Shown here piece after piece: positions 10,637 to 25,300 of a stretch of DNA of 64,000 nt. The position numbers and the translations under genes were made by a program. Location of the stretch: NCBI GenBank assembly GCA_013399875.1, contig VXAZ01002267.1:1577446-1641445 (forward strand), given 5' to 3'. Position 1 is the first letter of the stretch. The number at the start of each line of letters is the position of its first letter. The DNA is from Gymnorhina tibicen. Lineage: Eukaryota > Chordata > Aves > Passeriformes > Artamidae. The notes under the pieces were generated by a model. It was not told the origin of the DNA. It saw nothing but the letters and a program-made list of their open reading frames with translations, and did not search any database.

Positions 10637-13600
10637 TTTCCATCATAAACCCAGAAACAGCCTTAGTAGTCATTTTCACAACTTTCAGGTGAGATGCAAG
10701 GAGCAAGTCCCTGACATTATTTTCCCCAGGGCATCAGGTGCATTCCTCCCCAGCTCTGCTGTGGGAAACCAACCTGATCCCATCAGCACAGCAGGAGGGG
10801 GTTCCTGGACCCTGCTTCTCTCTCATCACCTCTCCAAGGCAGTCCAGCCTCCTCTGCTCTTAGGCACTGATTCCTCTGCTACCTCACTGGCAGCTGCCTG
10901 CCTGGCAGCCTGAAGTGGGGGACCCAAACTGATGTTGAGGTCAGGCAAAGCAGAAAACAGAAAATTCTGCCTCCCTGCCTGCAAGGTTTCTCTCAAGAGT
11001 CAGGCAGCCAGAGAGCCAGAACCTTCCATTCAATTGTCCCGAAAGGGGTATGTTAGAAAATCCCTTCCCATGCAAAAGACATCTTTTTTCTATGTTACAA
11101 ATCTTATGAAGTAGGTTTTATTTTTTCTCTTCACAAGGTCCACAATACCAAGAATACCACCATCACCAAGAAAAATTTATTAAAGAGGTATTTTCTTTCC
11201 CTACAGTAGAAAAATAATTAATTCTTTCTGGTCCAATCAGTAGGAAAATGTCATTCAGTGTAAATAAGGTTGTCATTACTGCTTACTAAGAGATAGGATT
11301 TCTTTAGACACAAATATATTTAGTCTGTGAAAAGTTCATGAAAATTGAAATGTGATTCCATCAAACAGAAGTAGAGATATATTTTCAGAGCCTTTCCCAG
11401 GACACCTAATTCTTATGCATGTCCTTTTCTGACAGATAGCTCTTTAATAATGACACCCTGTTACCTGTGTTCATTGCTCTAGGTTCTAGGTTTGGGGTTT
11501 TTTTCCCTTTTGCCTACCCCACTCATTAATAAATGTCTTACTACTTTTAGTTAGCGTGCCGGTGTCAGCACAGCCAGGGAAAAGAAGCTGGATTGCCATC
11601 TGTGTGCTGTACTTACCAAGGAATCATTAACTAATTTCCAGCTGCAAATTTTTACCTACTAATAATGTTCCAGCCACAAGGAAATAAGATTGAATTAATG
11701 ACTCCAGCCTGAATCTCTGAGAATAATAATGGTAAAACAAAATAACATTTTTGATACCAAGGAGTTCTGATGTATTCTTTGAAACATAAAAGAATTGTTC
11801 TGATTTAGGCTCTTTCACGGGAGAGCTGATGGTTAAGCACAAAATGGAGAATTTGTTGGGCTTTCCCACTCCGGTCTTACAGATGCAAAAAAAAAAAAAA
11901 AAGCTGCTATATCATGAGTACTTACTTCTCTGCGACAGGATATTAACTGTCAGCCAAGCAGCCCATCAGATAGCTTGGCTTGCCGTCTCTGGGCCAGGAA
12001 TTAAGATTCCTATGGCCCTTAGTCAGCATTGCTACCAGGGAAGGCAGAGAGAGCCCTCCCCATTGCCAAGACAGTAGCAGTGCTGGTGAGCTCGTCCCTG
12101 ACAGAAGTCACTCTTTGCATATCTTCCACCCATCAGTCTGGGAATTAAGAGATAAGGAGCATTTCCGTACATAAATAACCTCTGAGCTGTCTTTGAAAAT
12201 AGAGCTCGGCATTTTTCAGCTTACCACTGGCGATGGCATTCCTGCTTATGCAAGACTTGTTCATCACAGCCCTGACTCAACCTTGCAAGAAGAATGAAGG
12301 CCACCCCCGACCCCTGTGCTGCCAGGGTGACTGGATCCCCAGGGCAGAAACCTGCCCTGATCCTCCCTCTCCCAGCAAAATGCAGAAAAATATGAATTTT
12401 CTGCTTTCCCCAGGGGCCTGGGGCTCCTCCCTAAGGAAGGGTAATTCCACCTGCGGGATCAGTTCCAGATCTGCCCATGCTGGGTGAAAAAAATCTCCAT
12501 TCTCATCTGGCATGTCACAGTTCCCCCTGTCCTGTGAGTGTTTCCTTCTTCCATCGGCTGACTGCAGACACCCTCATCTGTTCCAGCCTGAAAAACACCT
12601 GCTATTTAAGCTGCCTACACCAGCCTCACTCAGGAAGATCCTATACTGATGGTTTGGCCAGCAGATCATATGGGGCTGTCACCAAAGTGAGCAGGACAAA
12701 GAAATGGCAGCCTGCTCTCCCCTTGCAGCTGCCTGCACAGGTGATGTTCCTCCCTGGGATGCGGGGGGAGCCCTCAGGTGCTCTGTGGAGTCAGGAGGGG
12801 ATGGCTGGAGGGAAAAGCACAAGGTGCTGTCTGCTGCAAATTTGAGTTTGCAGTAGTCACACTGTGGCAGCAAGATGCAGACCCATGCTGGAACTGCAAG
12901 GAGACTTTTTGGCACAGAAGGTGACAAACCCCTTTCCATAACCCTCCCATAAACCCTCTCTTCTTCCCCTGGTGCACATCCCCAGATTCCTTTTACGCAT
13001 GTAGAGAGGCAAAAGCAAAGGAAGGATTCCAGCATATTTTGTTTCAGTTAGCATATCCTGCTGCATGTGGAAAAATGCAGTGTACTTAGAGCACCATTCC
13101 ACCTCCTCCTTATCGCAACCCTGTGGCACTTGCACAGACAACCAGCAAGAGAGACCAGAGAAAAGGACCTAATCTGCAATTCTGCAAGCTGGCTGAGGAC
13201 AATGGCCAGAGAGACACTGATATCTTATCTCTCTCTGATTTCCCCTTGGCTGTTTCCAGGATGTCATTCACAGAGTAGCTGTTACCCCCAAAATTGCTGG
13301 AGGTCATATTCTGATCTCTATTGTTTCTCATCTACACCCAGCTCTGCTGGCTGCAAGGCAAACGGTCCCACATTGTGATGAGAGCAGCACAACAAATCCC
13401 CTCACACTCCTGGCCGGGTCACACAGTCCTTTCCACCACTCAGTGCACACAATTCCCTCCATATAAACCTTTTTTTTTTTTTAAATCTCTGAACAGATGC
13501 AAAAATTTGTCTTGTTTTTTTTCCCCTGCTCTGCACTCTGGACAAATGTGGGCTCTTCAGTTGCATCACACCCTCCAGGCATTCCACCAGCTCACGCTGT

Positions 13601-16600
13601 CCCAGGATTTTCCTCTCGTTGCTGTGGCCTTCATTCCCTGAGACATACAGGCCCTGCCATGCCACCATAGGCCTTACCTTGCATAAAGAAGGTGTGAAAG
13701 AATGAAATGCTTTCTCTGCTTTTTCTCAGTCCCTTCTCAAGCCTCACTGAGCTACTCCAGGGCATTGGTTTTCTGTCGTTTCCCCTTCACAGTCCATTCT
13801 GAAAGGTCATCTCTGCTTAGAAATGCCAACATACATTATAGAACCATAGAAACTGCTCAAAACACCCACATTCATGAAAAACTAGAGCTGACCTTAGGGC
13901 AGTATATTGGGCCAAAGACAGATAAATGACCTTAAACACTATAGAAATCTTATAAAATGTACTCATATTCAAAGAAATTCCAAGAAAAATCCTTGCATTG
14001 GGGAATATCAACCCTCCTGCGCTCCTTTCCTACTCCCAAAGAGAATTTTTTTCCTGACCTAAAGAGGATACTCTTTCCTCCCTGCCTCACCCTCGCTCAG
14101 CCATGTTTTCCCATGCCCTCTGCTACTCTTTGGGGAAGAAGACAGAGCAGCACTCTAACCCTGGTGCATCCTGTTCAATTTCCATGTCCTAAGAGAGATA
14201 CCTCAGTGAGGAGCAAGAGAAGGAGCTCCCACTGGAGGGTGGTTTAGATCTTAATTTTATTTACTTGACTCTTTCAATCCATAACAATGGAAGGATGAGA
14301 AGATAAACTACCACCTCAGTGGATATTTTGTTTTCATGGCTGAAGGCACTCTGAGACCATGATGAATGATAGTGAATTTCTGTTCCAGTTTTTGATTTTG
14401 GTGAGCAAGGACAATTTCCAGTTCTATTTCAAACTAAGAATTATATAAATAACCATTATCTTATTATCTGTAAAACAGGCAAAATTCAGGGTGCAAAATG
14501 CAGAAACATTTATAATCTGAATTTAGACTCCACTTCTACCACTTGAAGATATAATCAATACTTCTCTACCTCTCCCACCCACTTCTCTAAAATCCCACGG
14601 CTTCAGTGAGTACTTCCAGCACAAACTGAGGTAAATTTTAGGGCAGTATTGCTAAAAAGAAGAAAAAAAAAGCTCCTAAAGTCCTCCAGTGAGGCATTCC
14701 CTTTCTTTCATGCAACACTCCTTGTCACAGATTTTGTTCTCCACATTTTCCATCCCACAGAAGCCAGCATTCCCAGCATAGCTGAGGAACTGGACTTGGC
14801 CATGCAGGCAAAGCTATAACTATAACTATGGTGTGTTCCCAGCTAAGAACAGAAACAACATTTAGGCTTTAAAGCAATCTTGTCAGAGAGGCAGATCAAA
14901 TAATGATGGCTAACACAGCAACATCTCTGCCCACAAGAGACACAACACACAGCATGTGTTTGTGAAAAGATCTCCCACTGACTCCCAGAGATATGCATCA
15001 TCACAGCCAGAGCATGGGTGCGGTGAGAAGGACAAGCTGCATGAGTGTAAATATGTCCAAACTATCTGTCTCTTACTACCACCAACAGCCAGGATAAAAG
15101 AGCTGGAATCATGGAGGAGGAGGAGGCTGAAAAAGTCTAGTGAGAAAGATAGAGAGTTAGGGAGACAGCCAAGATGACTGATAGATGTTTTTCACTGTTG
15201 TTCTGGACATTTTGCTGTAAGTCTCCAACCTGCATTGGGGCTTTCTGTTCTTTCACGGTCCATGAAGGATTTTGATAGGAGGGCTGTCCCTGAATTTTCT
15301 GTCCTTCAAATCACACCAAGAGCACAAGTGGGCACACACACATCTCCATCGCACCCCAGTATGGAAAGAATAAACATTTCAAAACCACAGGCAGAATGGG
15401 AAAGATACCAGAGGTTAATCAGCCAGGGAAACAGGTTGCAATGGAAAGATTAACTCATGAGTGGCTTGACACAGTGAAGGATCTTTATAACTTCCCCAGA
15501 AAGAATTTCATCACCTTCAACTGCAAAATATTAATGACCACACTGTTCGTTTTCCCACCAATGTACACTGTTCCAGTTTTCTTGGGTCATTTTTCTATAC
15601 AGCCACCAATAAAAAGGCCCTGGAGGAGGCCATCTTCAGCAAATGGGCACCTTAGGACAGGATTTCACTGTGGACTTCTTCAGAAGGCCTGGTTTAGCTC
15701 TGCTCCTAATGAATCACTGGCAATCACTGTCAGTAAATTTGATAGTGGAGTTCAGCCAACACTGAGCACTTTGGAAAATCCCAGCTCAAAAGACTCTCAA
15801 GTGTAAGGGATGGGCTGAGAGCAGATCGGGTGGCTCCTCCTGAGGAACTGTCTTCAGCCATAACATTGAGAGATATCACTGACTTCTCTGAGAGAACTCA
15901 GGTCATCTGTCATATTTTTTCACACACTTGTGAACATCAGTTGCACCCACGTGCCATGACCATATTCACTGCTTGGTATCGAGAGACATGGAAACAAAAA
16001 ATCAGAGGTTTCTGCTGTAGATTATGATTGGGAAAGTTTTGACAGTTTTTATGCTGACAAATATGGCATTCCACAGCCAGAATCTTGAAAGTTCTCAGGG
16101 CCAAGAAATCTCCATGGAGAAGAAAACTAAGGACTTTTTGTTATTTTTATCCATTTCTAAAGAGGGATGCAGCATCCTAAATTTAGGTCCCCACTTGAAA
16201 ACAAAATTCCTGATTCAAGTGGTTTCACAAACACATTCGCATATGAAGCCCAGGGGGGAAAAAAAGTAATGCAGACCCACACTGGAAGCAGGAGATGGCC
16301 ATTCCACGCCTTTGTTTTGCAATCTTTACTTGTGGCTAAAAGCAAAGCCAATTAAAGTAAACAGGAATCTGGGATCTGTTGTTGACACCAAAGCCTTGGA
16401 ACAAGAATTTCAGCCAAAACTTTATACTAAATCAACATCTCAAGGCCTGTTTCAGTGGAAACAAAAAAAAAAATAATTTTTTTTAAATAAATTAAAGGAG
16501 AAAAAAGAAAAAAAAGGATTTAAAAAAGAGGGACATTCTTAACTTGCATGGCCAACCAGATTCAGTAAAGCAAACATGAAAATTTGGCTTAAGTCACTCC

Positions 16601-19600
16601 CAGAAACAAATTCTGGAAACAAAGCTTCTACGTCTCTATCTGGACTGGACTGTCCTTTCCAAAATCAAACTCTTGGTGGAGGCTTCCAATACAAGCTGGA
16701 GTTCCCCATTTGAATCTACTTCTACTTCTGAACTGATCAAGATCAGGGCATTTTCAGATCAGCTCTGTCAAGTAATTCATGTTCAGCATCCAAGCCCCCT
16801 CTGTGCTTTAATCCGTTCCTTCTAATTTTAATCTAGTTAAAAACAAAGTTACTATGCCTATATGGCTTTTTTGTCTGAATTAACTAACTCAAGTAAGTCA
16901 ATACAAGAGCAAGAAGCACTTCATGTAATCTTACCTCTGCTTTATCAAAGTCTTTACATATGCTCCTGTCTTTAAGCTCAACTATAAGTGTATTTACGTG
17001 CTTTCAGGAACTGAGACATACGGTTTTAATGACATGAAATCAGAGACTTCTTCCTATCTGAAATAGCACCTCTACCTTCCCCTGAGCATTAGAGTTTAAA
17101 CAGTAAATTACTTTGATCTCAGCTACCCTTTATTTTGGTTGTGGAGTTGCAAAATGAAAACCCACATGACAAGGCTATGCCAAACAAATTAACACACCGC
17201 TCTGCCCGTCTCTGCCGAACCCCCAGCCTGTAAATATGAGACAGAGATTTAGAGTAGTCTAAGTTCTACTGAAAGTTAAAATACATCAAATGGAATAAAA
17301 TATCATGCACTAAGGCCTAGTGAGACTTTTTTTAGTGTTTTGGTCCTTTACAAGGGCATGCAGGGAGAAGAGGATGTGGGAGATATCTGAGAGTGTTTTC
17401 CAAAAGGAGAATTGGTGGGAAAGATCTGATGTTCTTTTCACATTCAGTGCTACCCAAAATAAAATAGAGCATAGTCGCATGTTCAGAAGAAGTAACAAAG
17501 CCAACTGTGGAGGCAAAACTCATAGAAATGACGTGTGAAATTGTGTTGAGGAGATCTCCCTCTGACTCTGCTTCTTATCAAGTTCCCTTCATTGTAGCAA
17601 ACTGGAGCATGACATGCTCCACTCCTGGGTGTCCAACCCTGATGCACAGCCTGGCATTTCAAGTATAAGTTTTGCTAAGTATGTCAGGCATCTGGTAGAT
17701 ATTAACTGTCCTGCACACAAGCTGGAAGGTTGGTTGGAATTTGGTTTTCAGCACAGTGTGCTCCATGGCACCAGCTATTTTCTGTTGACTGTGTACAACG
17801 AACAGGACTGCCTCAACCACATCCATGGCCTTCTGTCACTCCCATCATCTCCCTCTGACTGACAGTGGATCTCATGTTGACACAGTGCTGAAAAAAATTG
17901 GGGCTTTAGGGTTTTTTATTTGGGGTTGTTTGTTTGTTTTCCTTTTTTGGCCAGCTGAGTTTATGGCCAGATCAGTTCCCTGATCTGTATCGCCATGCAG
18001 ACCCATGAACATTAGTGTAAGCACAAAGGGAATAAGTGGCTCTAGGGAAAAGGGAACTCAAAGGACCCTTCCAGTAACTCTTTCCAGCAGATTTTTCAAG
18101 AGCTATGCCAGATTAAAGCAATGACTTAATCACAGCATTAAACAGTCAGCCTTTACTCAGGCAAATTTTCCATTATCAAAGGACCGTTTATGTTAGTGGG
18201 AAAAATCCCTGTTCTCAAAGGACTCTGGAAGTGCAGTGACAAGAGCAGTGCAAGTATTTGTAAGAGTTATCCCAGAATTTGGTTTGTACTGAAAAATATG
18301 GTAAATTTCATCTTGATTTAGCTTTAAAGGTCCCAGAGCTTTCACCTGTGTCCCTGTTTTGCACACTATTCTTAGAGCAACAAATCTATCTTTCACAGAA
18401 GGTTTTCCCAGGGCTGCTATGTACTGGGGCCTCATGGAGAAAAGAATCAGACCCAGAAAAATCTGTCACATGCTGCCGAATATCTGCGCTTCACTCTCAA
18501 AAAGGCTCCCAGCCCATCAAACGCAAGGCCAACAGAAATGGGAAAGTGGCTTTTCCCATTTCTTACATGCCCAATTAAGGGTTTTGTGCCATCCCTGACA
18601 AGCTCTGTGTGTGTAATCCCAGGGCAAGTGTGTGTCATGGGACAAGAGGCTGTTTATGCCCCAGGACCATACGCGCTGAGCTCAACCAAGGGGAAACTTC
18701 CCCACAACAGAGGCAGCTTTTTTTGTGGAAACAACAAAACAAAAGGGAGTGCTGGGACCGGCTGCCCCCTCAATTGGAGGAGTGGAGGGTGTTGTTTCCA
18801 GCAATCCACCTTCGTGTTCATATCTGTCTCATTTGCATGCGTTTGTTTAAGCTTTTTAATTAGCAGGAGGCCAGATCCTGATTACATACACACGCGGGTA
18901 CTACTCAATTGATCTCAATGCTGGCCCATCTTGCTGACCTTACAAACCATCTACCAACACCTTTCATTCAGCCCAGAGACAGAAGACACGTATCAGGCAC
19001 ATCAGAGAGTGAAGGGAGGGAGAGCAGCAGGAGTGGTTCGCCGAGGAGATAACAACAGCTCTCCTCCGTCTCTCTGCACCACTGTGGGATGGGATGGGGC
19101 TGGGCATGACCTGGCAAGTCCTGCTGATTTGCTTCATCCCACAGATTACCCAGCAGCCCAGCATCAGTGCAGTCCCACTGCCGATCACATGATATCACCC
19201 AGCATAAATGCACTTAAATTGCTCAAGAGCCATATGCAGCCCAAGAGCCCCCATGGGTATAAAGTATCTTGCTTTCCCATGCTGCGAGATCAGAATCAGG
19301 CACAGTATTGGGTTAGGGAGCGGCAATAGTTGTTCCATAATTAACTTTGAAACCGGGTTCTCATTAGACCTTGCTTTTCATAAACACCCTTCCCTCCACA
19401 CATGTCTAATTTCCTACTACTCATCAGGGAGGTTAATAGGGACTGAAGTCAGTCGTAAAACTCCCATGGGTTCCAATAAGGTAGATTCACACCCACATAA
19501 GAAAGGGCAGTGAACTGGGTGCATCTCTTTAACTATCTTTTTTTTCCTAGATATATGCACAGCACCTTGCAGTGTGAAGAGCAAGCCGGGCTGCTGCTGC

Positions 19601-22304
19601 CAATGAATGTTAAATACGTGTCACAGTGACACTCTGAAAGGGCAGGATATTATATCACTCTCCACATTGTGCAGACTGTTTGCTCAGTGTCAGCTCTATT
19701 CAAAACTACTGTCACATCTCTCTTGGATTTTTTTTTTTATTGTCGCTCAGTGCTGTTGTTCCTGGGGCATATGCATGCTCCCTCATTTATTCATGGTGCC
19801 CTGTATCTGCAAAACTATAAATGTGGGCAGGTGTCTTGTCCTATACAGAACCGACCTTTTCTTATGTGTCAGGATCAGGCCCATCTTATCTTGCTCTGAA
19901 ATGGGAGTTTTGCCAAAGCAAAGAGATGGGGAAGGACAGATGCAGCTAAAGTGGAGGTGAGAAAGTGGGAGAAATGGGGGTAGGACACAGAGTGGAGCTC
20001 TCTCCAGGGAGATAACTCCAGCTCCATTTCCTTTTAGGGTGTGGGATTCATGTCACCATGGAAGAAAGGATGGGCACTTCATTTGTGACCCTGAGTATCT
20101 GAACTGGGTGGACCTTAGCGCCTTGTTGCAATAGGATGTTCTTCTCCATGAGGTACTTGTTCCTTCCATCTGTCTGGGGAATGTCCTACAACCCATCTGG
20201 TTTACCCCAGGTGTCTAAAATCAACCTGCTCAATATTAGGCAAGCTGCATCCCACCCCTGGTGCCTGCCCAGTGGCAGGGTGCTACCCACAGGCAGGGAG
20301 GAGCAGGAGTCAAGGAGATCACAGTTATGCTCCCAGTGCCTCTCCCCTCCACCCCAGCCAGCAAATCCACACCCTGTTCACCAAGGGGGAGATTATATTT
20401 TTGAGCCTCTTGAAAATTAATTAACCTTCCACAAACTGAGCAAGTTTTACCTGAGGGATGGCTTCTTAACTGATTTCCAGCCTAAGAACCAGTGAAGGGG
20501 GTCAACAAACAGTTTGAGAGCTCAGCACAAAGCAGAAATATGCTCATCAATGGAGAGGGATATCCAAGGCCACATTTCCAAGTCCTTTGGTCACTCATCT
20601 CATGATCCCAGAAGAGAAAAGGACTTTGCCTCACTGCAGTTATCCATGATGTCTCTCCACTCAGTAGGTTTTGGGACTTCCAGATGATTCCATCTTTCAT
20701 TTTCCCATCTTGTGAGGAACCTTTCTCCTGCTCCATGTCCGCTGTTCTCCACCTTAGCCCCTCTTCTCCCCAGCTGCCTCCTGCCTGTCAGCCTGAAAAC
20801 CAACCACAAAAATGCCAGGAAAGTTTCTTCACCTAGGTGGTGATGAGCAGCACAGCCAAGCGATTGCCTGGCTGTGGAGGGACAAATGCAGTTGGAGAGA
20901 GGCTTCCCCATTCCTCCTGCCAAAAGAGCAAAAGGCAAAATTCAAAAGCAAGCTCAGAGCAATTAAGTCCTCTGGCCAGTTTCAGCGGCTGTCAACAACT
21001 GGAGAAGGCGTCATCCCAGCTGGGGATGTGGCAGAGGTGAAAGAGCCCTTTTGGCCAGCAGTCCAATGTGTAGAGGAAGGATGATCTCCTCACCAACATG
21101 ATGTACTCAACAAGGACAGAGAGGAAGAAGAACCAGAGGTGAAATGACATGCCCCAGGCCATATGGAGAGCAAGTGGCAGAGCCCAGCAAAGTGCCAAGA
21201 GCTTCTGTACAGTCACTTCAAGCCTCCCTGACACCCTCCAGGAAGTCAGCTGAGGAATCCCCAGGAGTGCTGCTCCTGCAGACCTCAGGGTCTTCTTGAC
21301 CAAAGGGCCCCAGGCCCAGTATCCAACATCACTGTGGGATGCTGCAGCAGCCATGAACAGGTATGTTTCTAATGGGCACAGTGAAGTTTCTGTCTTCCAG
21401 GACATCTCCAAATTATTCAGTCAAGCAAGGATGGCAGAACTCTTTGCACTTACAAGGAAATAACTGCGGTATTTGACTTTTGATGAGGACAATTGCTTGG
21501 CAAAAACAGATTCCCCTTTTTTGTTGAACCAGACCTGAGGGGGTTCATTAGCTGTGCTCCATAGGTCAGCCCAGGACCAGCTTTTTGGAGAACTAATGGA
21601 CTTGGGAATGGGTCCCAGCATGTATGTGAGGATTCCTTTGGACCAGGAATCTCTAGCTGGGAGGTAGACCCATGGCCAGCTGTCTGCCAGCCCCTGCCAT
21701 CTCTCACCTGCCTAGGCAGCAAAGCCTGCCATGAAATGCCACAATTTCCAGCCAGTATCACACCCAAAGGGCCATCAGAACTAGTCAGGGCAAGTCAGAG
21801 CAACCCTAAGGCTGTTTGATGGCATGTTTGCCGAGTCCCTCCACAGTGCAGAGGCACAAGAAGGCAGAGGGGTGGTTTAAAACATCCCTGTAGTGGGGGC
21901 TAACTCTGGACTGTGGCACTAGGGTGTGTGCACATCTGTGTGTGTGTGAGTGAATGTATCAACGTGAAATATGGCTGATATACGTGAATGAGTTCAGAGC
22001 CAACATTACAGCTTTGGCGGAGCCAATCCAACATTGTTACTCATCTAATTCCAAAGAGCAGTTATTCCTTTTAGTCTAAGTTTTATTTTTATTTCAAATG
22101 TGATGTGGTTACAAACTCATTCCCTTGTATAATTTTGCTTTCCAAGTTAATTACAAGATGTTCTAATTAATTATATTTAATGATTAACGTACAAACTCAC
22201 AAGGAATGAACATAGCTTAGAGAACATTTGCTCTCAAAAGATATGTCTAGACTAGTTTGGTTTATCAGGAAAAGGTTGAAAAAATTAAAATGAGAGAGAG
22301 CCAG
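10637..22304. other. Long gene-free stretch
   Basis: I see no gene in these 11.7 kb. The sequence alternates between moderately GC-rich (12200-13700, 18900-21800) and AT-rich segments. Recognised items are decayed ancestral-motif copies (18865-18927, 19430-19480, 19870-19912), a MIR remnant at 21135-21190 and short A/T runs (11888, 13471, 16450-16520). The many 60-140-codon frames overlap one another on both strands and show no domains. 21950-22260 is a candidate conserved element. Confidence 0.5.
21135..21190 (-). mobile_element. MIR SINE remnant
   Basis: agaggtgaaatgacatgcccc, aggccatatggagagcaagtggcagagccc matches the reverse complement of the MIR core (ggttaagtgacttgcccaaggtcacacagc...agtggcagagcc). 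MIRs are ancient amniote SINEs. Only the central part survives. Confidence 0.55.
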
Positions 22305-22331
22305 GGAGAGAGAGAGAGAGAGAGAGAGAGC
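22305..22331. repeat. (GA)n microsatellite
   Basis: About 13 GA dinucleotides after a broken GA segment (gagagagagcc). The purine strand is again the plus strand. Confidence 0.9.
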
Positions 22332-25300
22332 AAAAATACACTGTGGAAGAAAAAATAACAATAAAAAAAGAAATCAAATTATGTCCAAACAAGAGCATAT
22401 TTTTCTTTGGAGTTCAAACACCACCTTTAACCATCTCCCCACCCAGGATCTGATTACTTTTAATGGGACTCTGCTTGTGATTTAAGTTGTTGTTCATTTG
22501 TACAGTAATTAAGTTGAGTTGAGTTGGTGTCTATTACATCATGGTTTATATTATGAATTCACACTGCAATTATGTGCGTGTGTGCAAGGGTAAGTGAGCA
22601 GAAAAAGGACCTTCTAGTTAAGATCACAACCGATAACTCCAGCAGGCTGGGCTTAGCTAAGCTCTGCCACTCTCTTCTTCTCCAGCCTTAACCATGTCAC
22701 CTCCAGACACCCAAATGACACATACAGGAGTGGGGACTTTGCATGCAGACATCCTAGTAACACATACACCCGAGAGAAATGCCCATGAGGAAGCAGGATC
22801 CTGAGAAGAGGCTGTGAGGCTGATCCTTCACCCCTCGGGCCAGATGACTGCTGACACCTGAGTGCTCATCACTGAGCAGCCACATGTCTAAGCCCAGCAG
22901 GACCATGGTTTTAAACAGGGTCTCCACTGTCACAGGAACCAAGGGTTATAATGTGATGTATCCACCCAGTGATAAAGAACACACACGTGTATCTATTACA
23001 CACACCTCTGTTTGTGATACACACACACATCACCTGTGCATGTATAATAGACACCTAATTTCTAACGCAGGAAACTTAGATTTTATATAGGCAGAAATGT
23101 GAGTGGATTAAGTCAAAATAAGTTCAAAAGTCAGAATTTAAAAGGTTCTTTTTTTTTTTTTCCCTTTTTTAGTACTTTGTCCTATTCAGCAAATTACCAA
23201 TGGGCTGAGTAACTCCGCTAGAGGTTAATGTCAAGATGATTGCAGCAAAGATTTTCGAGCAGAGACCTCCGGTTTGAAGCATGTGGGTGCTCTGTTGGGT
23301 TCAGTGCTTGTGTTGTCACGTTGCTTGGTGAGCTGGCTGGGGACAAGGACACCCCTCCACGAGGTGCTGCACAAACACAGGCTCCACTGTTCACCCAGGA
23401 AGTTGAGTGCCCGTGGCAAGAGGTACAGATATACCAACTTTAATTTTGTGCTGTGAGAATGGCCCAGTGTCATCTCCCTAGATTTATTCTCACCAGCACC
23501 ACTGAGGTCTTATTACAACCTTCCACCCAATATTGCACTGGAGCAGATTGGAGGGAGTGAAAAATCTTGTTTCACCAAGTTATGACAGAGGCATCAAACA
23601 CTCCTGACAAGAGCCTGAAGGAAAACACCAGAACACCTTGTTCCAGCTAAAAAATTCACTTCCATTCTAGTATTAAATAACCCTGACTTGCTACCCTAGT
23701 TGACCACCTTCATGACTTTTATACAGTTTGATCTGGGAAGTGGCCACAAGTGAATTATGATTGTACAAGAAAACAGCAGCAGCGGAAGAGGGCAATGAGG
23801 AATCTGGTCCCTTTTGCGATTTCTGGAAATGAAGTTGTGCGTAGCAGATCCATAGGAAGGAATTGGTTAATTGGCACTACTTTTACCCCCTTTTCTTTTT
23901 CAGCACTAGGATCCCATCTATGCTCCCAAGTCCCTATTCAGCATCTCAGGCTACATTCTTGGAAGCATTTAACTTCATCTGTTCTAGTAAATAAGACATG
24001 CATGGGGCTGTTCTCTGGCCCAGAGGCCAATTGGCACAGACCAGTTTGCGTCCGTGCTGATAAGCATCTTTCCTTCCAAAACTGGGGGGCTGCATCTGAA
24101 CTGCCTGTGGTGATGCTCCTTGGCCCAGGCTGTCCCTGGACCATGCCCAGGCATTGTCTGGGAGAGTGCTAGTTGGAACAGGACAAAACCATCACCAGGG
24201 ACCGTGCTAAAGGTTGGATAGTTTGGGAGATCATGTGCCAGTACCTGGGCTTGAGCCCAGGCCCTGTTTAGTTTATCAACACAGCCGTAGCTTTAGGTGC
24301 ATAAGTGTAATTATATAGGGACCTGATTCCCATGGATGTCCCTGTAGAATCCACCTAAAAACAGGTTTCATAGCAGTCTGCACATGGTCAGGAGCCTGCC
24401 TGAATTAACCAATAGAGAACACCAAGGGGAAAAGAGGAAAATTGAAATGTTTTAAATCCTGTCTCCCTATAGGATACAGGTATCATATTCTGGACAGCAA
24501 GAGGACACCTCCCTGCCCTGAGAATTCACAGCCCTGAGCCCTCTCCTGGAGTTAAGCAAAGATTTTTCTCTGAGAAACCAAAGGAAGGGACATACACTTT
24601 CCTCTTCCCCACCTCTTTATCCCTCTTCTGAGGGACCGCAAAGTAGATGTGTAAGTACTGGGTGAGCTCACTCCTTCTTCTGAAAGGATTTGAACTGTGT
24701 TTCCAGTGCATGAAAAAAAGTGGAAGCAGGAAGATCTGGGAAGATGAAGGAAAAGGACAAATAGAAACAGTTGAGAGACATTAGCTAGGAAGGGTTGTTA
24801 TTGACATGTAAGATTTTATTATTAATTAATCAGGAGCAGGAGGGAGAAAAAATAAAAAGAAATAAAATTTGGAAGAGAATCTAAAATACTGTGGTAAAAC
24901 AAAACTCTGTTTTACTGCTAATCCCACTGAAGTCTCTAGCCTGGTGTTGTCTCAGCAGAACATATTCTGTGAGCAACTTGGGAAGTAATTTGAGTGCCTC
25001 TGAAGTCTTTCATTGGCTCATCCAGTATTAAATCATCTGGCAATGAAGAAAAGTGTTTAAAGTTAACTTCCATACAGAACAAATTCCTCTGGAAAACTGT
25101 TGTCATTCAGCCCGGTTTACCCAAAATCTGGTAGCATTGATTAAACTGGGGCTGGGTTTGAAATTTTTTTATGTGTTTTCATTTTTTCTGTTTACGAAAA
25201 ATGCAGTTAAATAAGAGTGCTGCAAACTTCTTTGGACTTAGCCACTTGGTAGAAAACTTAGAAGGCAAATGTTTGAGTTGGGGAAGAGGAAGCTGATGCG

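Noticed and set aside
10254..10706. 150-codon minus-strand frame and 99-codon plus-strand frame
   Set aside because: Both are translations of the GGGAAA array (LSLSLS / ERERER); no unique protein sequence.
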